From Bacillota bacterium (GTDB lineage: Bacteria; Bacillota; UBA4882; UBA8346): a stretch of DNA of 64,000 nucleotides. Positions 29,700 to 38,087 of the stretch are shown here, in pieces. The notes under the pieces were generated by a model. That model ran no database searches and was not told where the DNA came from. It saw only the letters and a program-made list of their open reading frames with translations. Position 1 is the stretch's first letter. The number at the start of each line of letters is the position of its first letter. Where the stretch lies: the NCBI GenBank assembly GCA_023429995.1, contig JAEZCE010000019.1:17935-81934 (forward strand). Direction: 5' to 3'. A program made the position numbers and the translations under genes.

Positions 29700-30509
29700 T
29701 TAAAATGTACAGGATATAATTTTAATTTGATGTTCTGCCGCCAGGGATAAAACAGCCTCTCTTTCCAAAAAAAAGGTCTTTCCCATTTCAATGGCCAGGA
29801 TTTTGGACTGAGCCCTAATCATGGACTCGATGGTGCTTTTACCGATCGTCGGAACATCAAACCGTAGATCTTGCCTCGGTTTACTCACCTTGACCACAAC
29901 CGAACCCGGCCCTCCTAAAGTACCCCCTCTTACAATAGCCTGATCCGTACCTTCAATGGCTTCAACTGCTAAGACCACTCCGCTTTTTACAACAACGCTC
30001 TGGCCAATATCCAGATCGCCCATTGCCTTTGCCATTTTAAACCCCAGTTTAATATCGGGCATTTCACTTTCAACGACCGTTCCTACGATAGAACCCGGTT
30101 CAGCCAATAAATGTTGTAAATATTCGGTTTGTTTCAAAACAATCATCTCATTTTTCTCAAACTCGCGGACTATGGCAAGCAAAATGGCATCATCATTTTT
30201 TTGTGGCAAACTCGCTAATAATTTCTGACTCAATTCATCAAGGCCATCGCGGAAAATAGCTTCTTTGCCGACCTTGCCGGCGAAAACCAGTTCCCTTATG
30301 CTTCCGCGTTTAAAGGCTTCAATAACAGCCCCCAATTTACCCAGCCCGTATTCTTGGTAAATGTCTGCCATCTCCTTTATTTCCGGCCGGCATTCTCCTT
30401 TAATACCAATTACAATAGCTTCTTTACCACTAGCCTTGATCGCAGATAAAACTTCAACCGGAAGAACTCCCCTGCCTGCGACTAATCCAACTTTTGATTC
30501 GGACTGCAA
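29700..30509 (-). CDS. lpxI: UDP-2,3-diacylglucosamine pyrophosphatase LpxI
   Basis: 269 residues, the family length (DUF1009). KVGLVAGRGVLPVEVLSAIKASGKEAIVIGI opens the fold; the C-terminal half has GVVLAVEAIEGTDQAIVRGG and VKVSKPRQDLRFDVPTIGKSTIE, the LpxI signatures. It hydrolyses UDP-2,3-diacylglucosamine to lipid X in lipid A synthesis, replacing LpxH. TTG start preceded by AAAGGAGG. lpxB, its usual neighbour, is absent from the window. Confidence 0.94.
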   Translation of the reverse strand: MQSESKVGLVAGRGVLPVEVLSAIKASGKEAIVIGIKGECRPEIKEMADIYQEYGLGKLGAVIEAFKRGSIRELVFAGKVGKEAIFRDGLDELSQKLLASLPQKNDDAILLAIVREFEKNEMIVLKQTEYLQHLLAEPGSIVGTVVESEMPDIKLGFKMAKAMGDLDIGQSVVVKSGVVLAVEAIEGTDQAIVRGGTLGGPGSVVVKVSKPRQDLRFDVPTIGKSTIESMIRAQSKILAIEMGKTFFLEREAVLSLAAEHQIKIISCTF

Positions 30510-30546
30510 AACAAACGCCTCCTTTGTAATCTGTAATGAACTAAAA

Positions 30547-30626
30547 GGGCTGTCTTAAGAACTTGTTATCGGAAAAAGATATAACCAATCTATATCTTTC
30601 CGAATATCAAGCGCTTTCAGACAGCC
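30547..30626. repeat. 80-bp imperfect palindrome between lpxA and lpxI
   Basis: Outer arms GGCTGTCT (30548-30555) and AGACAGCC (about 30618-30625) enclose a second perfect-looking arm pair, GATATA/TATATC around 30578-30596 with flanking GGAAA/TTTCC. The whole forms one long hairpin. On the minus strand a CCCTTTT follows, so it may act as a partial terminator; the GGCTGTCT-type ends also resemble small palindromic mobile repeats. Confidence 0.55.
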
Positions 30627-30658
30627 TCTTAAAAATTCCGTGTAAAAACAAAATGAAT

Positions 30659-31465
30659 TTAACGTTGAATACCACGTTCGGCATTCCGTAAAAAGCGAAT
30701 GAAATGGTCAATCTCAGGAGTTCCACCCAGTTCTTGATCCATTTGTTCGATTGCTTGGTTGATTGGTAAATTGGAGCGATACAGAATACGATAAGCTTTC
30801 TTAATCTCTTCACGAACCTCGGCATCAATACCGTTTCTTCTTAACCCAACCACATTGATACCGCATGCCTTGGCTGGATTCCCATCAACCAGTACAAACG
30901 GAGGAATATCCTTAACTACTTTGGTCAGGAAACCGACCATCACCATTTTTCCTACTTTACAAAATTGATGAACTCCGCTTAAAGGGCTGATAATCGCGCG
31001 ATCTTCTATCGTAACATGTCCGGCGAAGCCTGCCCAACTTCCAAGAATAATATTATTACCCACCTGACAATCATGAGCTACGTGAGAACATGCCTCAAAT
31101 AAATTATTGTTGCCTATCCTGGTTTCACCGCCGCCACCCTCGGTGCCCCGGCTAATCGTAACATTTTCTCTGAAAAAATTATTGTCTCCGATAAAGAGAA
31201 AACTTTTTTCCCCTTTAAATTTCAAATCTTGGGGTTCACAACCGATGGTCGCGCCATGATAAAAGTGGTTTCCAGTACCAATGGTCGTCCAACCTTCAAT
31301 TGAAACTTGCGGACCGATTATGCAATTATCCCCAATTTCGACGTTCTCGCCTATCACTGCATAAGGACCAATCTCAACATTATTACCGATTTTAGCATTG
31401 GGATGGACGATAGCTGTCTCATGAATATTTCTTATATTGATTACCTTGGATTCCACTAGTTTCAT
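30659..31465 (-). CDS. lpxA: acyl-ACP--UDP-GlcNAc O-acyltransferase LpxA
   Basis: 268 residues with hexapeptide repeats forming a left-handed beta-helix (IHETAIVHPNAKIGNNVEIGPYAVIG...). SHVAHDCQVGN carries the catalytic His (about 125), and the C-terminal helical domain follows LRRNGI. It performs the first step of lipid A synthesis, placing a hydroxyacyl chain on O3 of UDP-GlcNAc. AGGAGG precedes the ATG. It follows fabZ, as in most lpx clusters. A second homologue lies at 60487-61296. Confidence 0.94.
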   Translation of the reverse strand: MKLVESKVINIRNIHETAIVHPNAKIGNNVEIGPYAVIGENVEIGDNCIIGPQVSIEGWTTIGTGNHFYHGATIGCEPQDLKFKGEKSFLFIGDNNFFRENVTISRGTEGGGGETRIGNNNLFEACSHVAHDCQVGNNIILGSWAGFAGHVTIEDRAIISPLSGVHQFCKVGKMVMVGFLTKVVKDIPPFVLVDGNPAKACGINVVGLRRNGIDAEVREEIKKAYRILYRSNLPINQAIEQMDQELGGTPEIDHFIRFLRNAERGIQR

Positions 31466-31648
31466 GTTTTTGACCTCCTGTCTAAATAAGCAAGATTAAT
31501 TTTGTAAGTGAATTTTTTGTAAGTAATTTTAATATCGGTTACTTTCCAATAAAAATGGACAGACATATGTGACTAAATTGGGCCAAAAAATGAAACTATT
31601 ACAGAAAAGCTTCCTATTTCTCATCCAATTGCCTAATATCACAAAAAA

Positions 31649-32074
31649 TTATTCACCCAGGATAAACATTAATTCTGCTTCGGCTGCGACCTGATTATCA
31701 ACTCTCGATACCGCTTTAACTTTACCTACGCTACCTTTTACCCGAATAACCTCAACCTCGATAATAAGCTGATCTCCAGGCACCACGGTTTTGCGAAAAC
31801 GGGCATTATCAATTCCGGTAAAATACGGAATTTTCCCTTTGTGTTCTTCTTGAGAAAGCATCATAATACCGGCGGCTTGAGCCATGGACTCTATAACCAA
31901 AACACCCGGCATTACAGGTTTAGCAGGAAAGTGGCCGTTAAAAAATTCTTCATTGGCGGTGACATTTTTTAAAGCAACGATTTTTTGGTTTGGAATTAGC
32001 TCCAAAACTCGATCCACTAACAAAAAAGGGTACCTGTGGGGAAGTAAAGCTTTGATTTCATTGATTTCAATCAT
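31649..32074 (-). CDS. fabZ: 3-hydroxyacyl-ACP dehydratase FabZ
   Basis: 141 residues, full length. LPHRYPFLLVDRVLEL at the start, catalytic His in NGHFPAKPVMPG (about 48) and Glu in LVIESMAQ (about 62). It dehydrates hydroxyacyl-ACP in fatty acid synthesis and competes with LpxA for the same substrate, hence the frequent pairing of the genes. It overlaps the lpxC stop by eight bases. Confidence 0.95.
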   Translation of the reverse strand: MIEINEIKALLPHRYPFLLVDRVLELIPNQKIVALKNVTANEEFFNGHFPAKPVMPGVLVIESMAQAAGIMMLSQEEHKGKIPYFTGIDNARFRKTVVPGDQLIIEVEVIRVKGSVGKVKAVSRVDNQVAAEAELMFILGE

Positions 32075-32957
32075 TATAAGCCTCCTTGAGCTTTAGCATA
32101 CTGTCCAGTGGTTCTATTTTGCTGGCAATTGTTCTCGCCAATTCAATATCAAGGGCGTGACCCGATCTTACCGCCACAATATGCCCAACCAATGGACCCA
32201 GTAAATATAGATCACCGATTAAGTCGAGTATTTTATGACGAACGATTTCTTCAGGGTAACGTAATTCGTTTCGATAACCATCATCATCAACCACAATCAC
32301 AGAGTCGTAGGCGTCACTTAACGCCAAACCCTGGCTACGCAAATAATTGATTTCGTTCATAAAGGCGATCGTCCGTGCCGGAGCGATTTCCGAAACGAAG
32401 GTGTCTTCCCTCAGGGAATAGTGATAATACTGAGTTCCAGTGACCTTATGGTCTGAAGTAAAAGTGAAACTGATTTGAAAGTCTTCTGCAGGTAAGGCTA
32501 TCAAAGTTGATTTAAGAGGTTCGCCATCTTTGCAGACTGTTCCTTCCACCCAGAATGGTTCCCGGATATAAGTGTATTGCCTGGGCTCATCCTGCGCTAT
32601 TATTCCCGCTTTCAATATCTTTTCACAAAAAAAGCGGCCACTGCAATCGCCACGCGGCAATTCTTCTTTATCGATTTCAATGAGGGCATTATCAATTCCC
32701 AGTCCATGAAAGGCAGCCATTAAATGTTCGATCGTCGAAATACGCCAGTCATCTTTCCCAATCGCAACACATTTTTTCGTATCGATGACCGAATGAATAT
32801 TGGCTTTTACCTTTGGTTTGCCAGGTAAATCAATCCTGCTGAAATAGATACCGGTATTAACCGGTTGGGGAAGAATGCGCATCTTGGCCATAGCCCCGGT
32901 ATGAAGTCCCTGCCCGCATATGTCTATTTCAGCAGCTATGGTTTGTTGGGGTTTCAT
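32067..32957 (-). CDS. lpxC: UDP-3-O-acyl-N-acetylglucosamine deacetylase LpxC
   Basis: 296 residues. Zinc ligands fit the family: His in TIEHLMAAFHGLGIDN (about 76), HKILDLIGD (His and Asp about 237-241), and the catalytic SGHALD His (about 266). It commits UDP-3-acyl-GlcNAc to lipid A. GGAGG lies five bases before the ATG, and a consensus promoter with a palindrome lies upstream (33080-33136). It is the first gene of the 12-kb envelope operon. Confidence 0.96.
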   Translation of the reverse strand: MKPQQTIAAEIDICGQGLHTGAMAKMRILPQPVNTGIYFSRIDLPGKPKVKANIHSVIDTKKCVAIGKDDWRISTIEHLMAAFHGLGIDNALIEIDKEELPRGDCSGRFFCEKILKAGIIAQDEPRQYTYIREPFWVEGTVCKDGEPLKSTLIALPAEDFQISFTFTSDHKVTGTQYYHYSLREDTFVSEIAPARTIAFMNEINYLRSQGLALSDAYDSVIVVDDDGYRNELRYPEEIVRHKILDLIGDLYLLGPLVGHIVAVRSGHALDIELARTIASKIEPLDSMLKLKEAYND

Positions 32958-33079
32958 CAGATTCCTCCATCGCGAAATTGGTTATCAAAGAATATGCTCA
33001 ATAAAAATTTATTCCCGAACCATTTCATCCTTAAATTAAATTCATTCCTTAATTTAAACAAATTAAACGAAAACACCGC

Positions 33080-33097
33080 GTTTCAGAATTATGAAAC
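33080..33097. promoter_or_regulatory. palindrome at the lpxC transcription start
   Basis: GTTTCA-GAATTA-TGAAAC, a perfect 6-bp inverted repeat with a six-base centre. It begins about 11 bases after the -10 box of the lpxC promoter, so it overlaps or immediately follows the start of transcription. A candidate operator for a regulator of lipid A synthesis. Confidence 0.5.
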
Positions 33098-33107
33098 AAC
33101 TTATAAA

Positions 33108-33136
33108 ATTATAAGCCAGCATCAAATAGATGTCAA
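33108..33136 (-). promoter_or_regulatory. consensus promoter of the lpx-lpt operon
   Basis: Minus strand -35 TTGACA (33131-33136), exactly 17 bases, -10 TATAAT (33108-33113): a perfect sigma-A match. It lies 150 bases upstream of the lpxC ATG. Confidence 0.9.
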
Positions 33137-33142
33137 CCCTGC

Positions 33143-33880
33143 TTAGCGTTTTAACAAATCATGATACTTCTTTCCAATCTCCGAGCAAGGAGTCTCCAAA
33201 ACTTTTTCCGGCAATCCTTCTTCAACAACTCTTCCTTGATCCATAAAAACGATTCGATCCGCTGCCCTCCTGGCAAAAAACAACTCATGAGTAACGATAA
33301 TCATCGTCGTTTTCCCTTCCTTCACCAATTCTTCCATGACATCAATTACCTCACCCACTAAAATCGGGTCCAGCGAAGCAGTGGGTTCATCCCAAAGCAT
33401 AATTTCCGGCTCCAACGCCAAAGCCCGGGCAATTCCCACCCTTTGCTGTTCTCCACCGCTTAATTCCCAAGGGTGATCGTTTAATTTATTTCCGAGACCG
33501 ACTCTCGAAAGAGCAACTTTGGCCCGAAAAATAGCCTCTTGAGCATCCGTATTATGCAGACGCAAGGCAAAGGCGACATTATCAAGAGCAGTTAGCCGAT
33601 TAATTAAATTGAAATGCTGAAATACAAAGCCAATCTTCCGGCGGACTTTTAACAATTCCGGGAATGCCAGTGAAGTGATGGCTTCCCCGCTTAAACAGAT
33701 AACACCGGTATCCGGTTCAGTTAAACGGTTAATACAGCGTATCAGGGTCGATTTGCCGCAGCCACTGGGCCCCATAATAACGACTGTTTCGCCTCTCTTT
33801 ACTACCAGTTCCACACCATTTAGGGCTTTTTTATGACCATAACTTTTTGTGAGTCCGGATATTGTTAGCATAGAATGCAT
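33143..33880 (-). CDS. ABC transporter ATPase, GlnQ-like
   Basis: 245 residues. Walker A GPSGCGKST, then RCINRLTEPDTG and FVFQHFNLINRLTALDNV, signature LSGGEQQRVGIARAL and Walker B IMLWDEPTASLDP: features of polar amino acid importer ATPases. No solute-binding protein or ordinary permease is adjacent. Its only partner is the 842-residue membrane protein 46 bases upstream, so the pair probably forms a transporter or mechanotransmission machine rather than an amino acid importer (inference). Confidence 0.88.
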   Translation of the reverse strand: MHSMLTISGLTKSYGHKKALNGVELVVKRGETVVIMGPSGCGKSTLIRCINRLTEPDTGVICLSGEAITSLAFPELLKVRRKIGFVFQHFNLINRLTALDNVAFALRLHNTDAQEAIFRAKVALSRVGLGNKLNDHPWELSGGEQQRVGIARALALEPEIMLWDEPTASLDPILVGEVIDVMEELVKEGKTTMIIVTHELFFARRAADRIVFMDQGRVVEEGLPEKVLETPCSEIGKKYHDLLKR

Positions 33881-33926
33881 CCTTCTCTAAGTTAATATCA
33901 AAAGATTCAATAGATATTCTCACTTC

Positions 33927-36455
33927 CTACTTCATCACCATTTTCCAGCGGTTTAAAATCTGCAGAGTCCCGGGACGCCCTGCCGGTATTACAATTTCAC
34001 GCATAATCGTTTTAAATGGTAAACCCAAGGATAACCCGGCCAGCACTTCATCTTTGCAGATAGGATTAATCTTCTCTGCAATCAATGAGATGAGAACACC
34101 GAGTATTCCTCCGATTAAAGCAATAATCCAAAAATTGAGATAAGGAATCCTGGCCCCCGATAATAAAAATGTGATACTTAACCAAACACCCCCGATGAAT
34201 ACCGCATATATATTTGCAGGAGACATCACCCGTATCAATAGCGGGTAAATTCTGTCCAACACAGGGACCCGGAAAGATAACTTTTTAGGCAAAATGGAAA
34301 ATTGGGTCATTTTAAACATTGAAATAATTAATGATTGATCCAAGATAAATGTCAATACCCATAAAATCATGATAACCAAGGCCGCAATGGTCGAACGCAC
34401 TTCAGCTAAAATCTTAAATAATTCCCCTCGAATATCGGGCTGAACTGTACCGACAGGCAACGAAAAAACCGCCGCGCTGTCGCTTTGAAGAACATTTTTA
34501 ACAACCGCATCCGCCATAGCGTGATCAAGATTTGCACTGGTAAAGACCTGCAATCTTTCACCCGCCTTTGAACTGCCACCGGCATATTGATCGATTAAGT
34601 TTATCGAACGGCCTATCTCTTCATCCATCAATCGAGGTAATGACTCTTTGGCTTTTTCCAATTCCGCGATGAGAGATGACAAATCGATTTTATCGGAACC
34701 AAACAAACGATCGGAAATTATATTTAAGCCCGACTTCACGGTGACCATATCAAATGACGTCAGCCGAGCGAGCACCAAATCGGTTGATTGAATAAGGCTC
34801 ATTAAATCCCGATAATTTTTACTGCCCGGCGTAAAGGTTGAGCCAAAACTATCCGCTTGAATTGCAAATTCTTTAGCCTTATTCCGCCAAGACAACAACA
34901 CCGCAACCAAAGGATTAAACCGGTTCACAAAATCATCCAACCGTTGAATGCGTGTCCGCAAAGCTGATTGTACGATTCCAAGCTGAGAATCGAGTAAATG
35001 CATTTTATCGGCAATACCACCGGTTTGGCCTACAGCATTTTGCAATAATGAACTTCCCCCTGCTACAAGTTGAATATTCTGTAAGCCAATCAAAGCCTGA
35101 TTAAAACGATTTTCCAAAATCTGAACCCTGCCAAAAGTTTTAGCGAGATAATCCAAATCATTACCGACTCCATCGACTAGCGTCACCATTTTTGTCAAGT
35201 TTTCCCGGTTCGCTTTTCCGGATAGATTATTAACGCTTGAAGAAACAGTGGCTAATGCTCCACGTACTTCTGCCAATTTCCGGTACGTTTTCTCGATTCC
35301 ACTTACGGTTAAGCCGGCTCCCCCGGTGGAGTCATTGAAATCATTAATGGCCGAATTGATTTTAGTTAAAAGATTAACCCCTTGATCCATCGCATAAACG
35401 ATTTGGCCTTTACGATCGGATACTTCAATCGAGGCAATGGGTGACCCTACCTTATCTCCCGGTAATAGCCTAAAGGCATTATTATCCTTTACAAACCCGG
35501 CATCTCCTTGAATAATAAGACCGCCAATCCCGGAAGCATCCTTGGCATTCACCTTAACTACTACATTCAGTGGTTGCAATAAAGAACCGGGCTTTACATT
35601 TTGAGTGTTTTGGCCATTTAAAACCAACAAATCCCCCATTTCAATTTGGGAACCCGGGTAAGGATTGACTTTCACCCGTGAGGTATAGGCAAGTAAAAAT
35701 CGTTTAACCTCGAGCAAAGTATCCATCATATATTGGCTATCATCACTACCGCTTGCCAAAGTGATATCCTGGGCCGTACGAACTCCATTGACTCCAAGCA
35801 AGGATTGGGAAACTTTTTTACCCATCCCCAATAACTCTTGGGGTTTATAAGATGAACCCAGTCGAACTTCAAGAATCTGATAACGCTGCAATATCTTTTG
35901 GACTTGATCAGAAACTGATTTCGTGGTATGAATATCTTTCATAATAACCCCAATACTATTTCCATCCTTAAAGGTAAACAAAACCCCGGAGATTTTCTCA
36001 ATCTCATTGGAGAGCCGGTTAAATACGCCGCTAGGAACGCTGGTGACATTAAGCCTGGGCTCAGTCATTACCGAAAAGCCACCATTTCCGGGCAGATTGT
36101 CGAAATAATATCCAAGGCTATTATAAACCTCTTTCGTTTTATATTGAGGCGGCAGTGTTAAAAAAAAGGAGGCCTTACCTACAATGCTGATACCGGTTTT
36201 CAATTTGGCCCCCGGGAAATGTTCAGCGATTGTTTCCCGGATTTGCCGCACCATTGCCCCTTTTAATTCTTCTTTGGTTTGAAACAGCAAGTCATATTCC
36301 CCGAAATTACCCATAATTCCGGTGACTGCCTGGGCAAAATATTTATCAGTAGCCATCGCAAACGCCATCGCAAATAGGCTTGATCCGATAATAGTGACCA
36401 TAAGCAACAGCAATATATCCTTCGTAAAAGTATCTTTTTTCAGCCACGACAACAT
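33927..36455 (-). CDS. large ABC-type membrane protein, uncharacterised
   Basis: 842 residues. One membrane helix near the N-terminus (about 13-35), an extracytoplasmic region of about 650 residues with long helical, coiled-coil-like stretches, and three closely spaced membrane helices near the C-terminus (about 692-715, 747-768, 772-796). This one-plus-three topology is that of MacB/LolC/FtsX-type (type VII) ABC proteins. The cytoplasmic end DEVLAGLSLGLPFKTIMREIVIPAG resembles the EAA loop that docks permeases to their ATPase. I do not recognise the family. Its ATPase is encoded just downstream. Confidence 0.7.
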   Translation of the reverse strand: MLSWLKKDTFTKDILLLLMVTIIGSSLFAMAFAMATDKYFAQAVTGIMGNFGEYDLLFQTKEELKGAMVRQIRETIAEHFPGAKLKTGISIVGKASFFLTLPPQYKTKEVYNSLGYYFDNLPGNGGFSVMTEPRLNVTSVPSGVFNRLSNEIEKISGVLFTFKDGNSIGVIMKDIHTTKSVSDQVQKILQRYQILEVRLGSSYKPQELLGMGKKVSQSLLGVNGVRTAQDITLASGSDDSQYMMDTLLEVKRFLLAYTSRVKVNPYPGSQIEMGDLLVLNGQNTQNVKPGSLLQPLNVVVKVNAKDASGIGGLIIQGDAGFVKDNNAFRLLPGDKVGSPIASIEVSDRKGQIVYAMDQGVNLLTKINSAINDFNDSTGGAGLTVSGIEKTYRKLAEVRGALATVSSSVNNLSGKANRENLTKMVTLVDGVGNDLDYLAKTFGRVQILENRFNQALIGLQNIQLVAGGSSLLQNAVGQTGGIADKMHLLDSQLGIVQSALRTRIQRLDDFVNRFNPLVAVLLSWRNKAKEFAIQADSFGSTFTPGSKNYRDLMSLIQSTDLVLARLTSFDMVTVKSGLNIISDRLFGSDKIDLSSLIAELEKAKESLPRLMDEEIGRSINLIDQYAGGSSKAGERLQVFTSANLDHAMADAVVKNVLQSDSAAVFSLPVGTVQPDIRGELFKILAEVRSTIAALVIMILWVLTFILDQSLIISMFKMTQFSILPKKLSFRVPVLDRIYPLLIRVMSPANIYAVFIGGVWLSITFLLSGARIPYLNFWIIALIGGILGVLISLIAEKINPICKDEVLAGLSLGLPFKTIMREIVIPAGRPGTLQILNRWKMVMK

Positions 36456-36475
36456 ATGACTCCTCCATTAGCTGG

Positions 36476-36503
36476 ATTATAACATAATAAACGCGTAAAA
36501 CAA
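36476..36503 (-). promoter_or_regulatory. promoter for the ABC gene pair
   Basis: Minus strand -35 TTGTTT (36498-36503), 16-base spacer, -10 TATAAT (36476-36481), about 20 bases before the ATG region of the 842-residue protein. Confidence 0.6.
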
Positions 36504-36567
36504 CGATAAATTTCGCATTAAGCTGGTAAAATGTATGGAAATACCGGTAAATTGAGGACATCTACCT

Positions 36568-36597
36568 TAGACAAACCCACTTTATATATAGTATACT
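36568..36597 (+). promoter_or_regulatory. promoter for the AlbA_2-type gene
   Basis: Plus strand -35 TAGACA (36568-36573), 18-base spacer, -10 TATACT (36592-36597), 45 bases before the TTG start at 36642. It is divergent from the promoter of the ABC pair. Confidence 0.65.
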
Positions 36598-36641
36598 AAT
36601 CAGATAAGCATCCATTGAACAACCCAGAGGAGGAAGAGAAG

Positions 36642-37916
36642 TTGGATTATCAACATTTTCATCGCCTTATCGAAAATGGTGAATCAGCCTATTGTATCTT
36701 TATGTTGGAAAGCAAGGCCCTTAGTGGATCCATACCGGACGATGCGGAACTTGCTAAATCGATTGTTGCTTTAGCCAACAACGAAACAGCGGTTAATTAT
36801 ATAATGATTGGAGCCTCCAGCGAAGGGGCATACCAAACCGTCACCAACCATAATTTAACCCATGAAAACCTGCAGCAATTTTGTAAAGAAACCATTTTCC
36901 CGACTCCTACCGTCTCGTTGAACTACTATACCTGGGATGAGGCAGACAACCAGCTCCTAAACGATAAGACTTTCGCAGTCATTCAAGTTGAATCACAAGC
37001 CCGGCAATGCTTTCGATTGAATCAGGACTTTTATAATCCCGCTAAAAACTGTAATTTCAAAAAAGGCGAGGTATGGGTCCGTCATAACAAAGATACCCTT
37101 TTCGCTTCTCCGGAAGAAATCCGAAAGCTATTTGAAAAAAAGCGTATTGAGCCCAAGACCCATCAAATTAATTATCTAAACTTCCCTTATGCGACCATTC
37201 TGCCTTACATATTAGACGAGCTGGAAGAATTGGCCGGCTCAGTAAGCGGGAAAGTGTACGGTGAAGTAAATCCATTTATTGTTAGAGGAGTTCCTTCCCT
37301 CTTTTATCATATTATGATCCCGGTTAATGGCAAACCATTATTATTACGGATTGTCCCTGTTGATAAATGCGCGGAAAAAGGCCAGCTTGCAGCCTTACAT
37401 AATGCTTATCTTACATTTGAACACGGAATCCTCCTCATTTCACTGGGAGATGTAACAGAAACCGCACTCCAAAATTCTGATATTCAACGGAAAGAATCTT
37501 GGGGATGGCTTTGTACGCATCCCTATATGCACGCCGGCCTGAAAGAGCATAATTTGAATATCCCCTTGTCGGAGGAAATAAAGCCGATTGTTGGAGAACC
37601 CCCTTCGTTATGTTTCGTTTTTCCAAATATCGCGAACAACCAAACTTTATCCGTTTGTTGGAATAATTTAATGTCGGCTATACAATTGCAGGATGATCTC
37701 ATTCAAACAATCGTAAACAGCCGCGACCGAATCAATATCATAGCGCTGTCCCATTTGCAAGAAGGTTGTCCAATCCCAACCAACAAAACCTTCAAACCAA
37801 AAAATTTATTGGGAAATGAAATGTGGGCCCCAAAAAAATATGGGAACGTACTTCTCAATCGTAGGCCGGAGATTTGTAACGCCCTTAAATATCTCGTCGA
37901 CAAGATGATTGAGTAA
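36642..37916 (+). CDS. AlbA_2 (Schlafen-like) domain protein
   Basis: 424 residues from TTG 36642, which AGGAGG precedes by eight bases; the frame opens nine codons earlier. The N-terminal 110 residues (FMLESKALSGS...AKSIVALANNETAVNYIMIGASSEG) match the AlbA_2/AAA_4 domain of putative nucleic-acid-binding and Schlafen-like proteins. The rest is unfamiliar and mixed alpha/beta, with no ATPase motif. Members are found as transcription regulators and in defence islands, but no partner gene is present here. Monocistronic with its own promoter. Confidence 0.68.
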   Translation: MDYQHFHRLIENGESAYCIFMLESKALSGSIPDDAELAKSIVALANNETAVNYIMIGASSEGAYQTVTNHNLTHENLQQFCKETIFPTPTVSLNYYTWDEADNQLLNDKTFAVIQVESQARQCFRLNQDFYNPAKNCNFKKGEVWVRHNKDTLFASPEEIRKLFEKKRIEPKTHQINYLNFPYATILPYILDELEELAGSVSGKVYGEVNPFIVRGVPSLFYHIMIPVNGKPLLLRIVPVDKCAEKGQLAALHNAYLTFEHGILLISLGDVTETALQNSDIQRKESWGWLCTHPYMHAGLKEHNLNIPLSEEIKPIVGEPPSLCFVFPNIANNQTLSVCWNNLMSAIQLQDDLIQTIVNSRDRINIIALSHLQEGCPIPTNKTFKPKNLLGNEMWAPKKYGNVLLNRRPEICNALKYLVDKMIE

Positions 37917-37935
37917 ATGAAAAATTTTCTTCCAT

Positions 37936-37979
37936 CAATACACCCCTTTGTTTTAATTTTATAACAAAGGGGTGTATTG
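37936..37979. other. 17-bp perfect hairpin covering a start site
   Basis: CAATACACCCCTTTGTT (37936-37952) and its exact reverse complement (37963-37979) enclose a 10-base AT loop. It lies 20 bases after the AlbA_2 gene. No T-run follows on either side, so it is not a textbook terminator, though it could stop both converging transcripts. The right arm contains AAGGGG and the TTG start of the 36-residue ORF, so it would hide that start in the RNA. Confidence 0.75.
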
Positions 37980-38087
37980 TACTTAGGCGATTCGATTGGA
38001 CTGATCGGAGTCGCGCTTATTTTAATGATTGTTTTCATCACTTTAACATATTTCAAGCATGGAAACGAAAAAAGTTCTATCTTTTAA
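37977..38087 (+). CDS. 36-residue membrane micro-ORF behind a hairpin
   Basis: TTG start at 37977 with AAGGGG five bases upstream, stop at 38087. The product has one hydrophobic span (IGLIGVALILMIVFITLTYF) then a short polar tail (KHGNEKSSIF), a typical single-pass micro-protein. Its ribosome site is inside the 17-bp hairpin. The last 11 bases overlap the end of the SipL-like gene on the other strand. It could be fortuitous. Confidence 0.4.
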   Translation: MYLGDSIGLIGVALILMIVFITLTYFKHGNEKSSIF

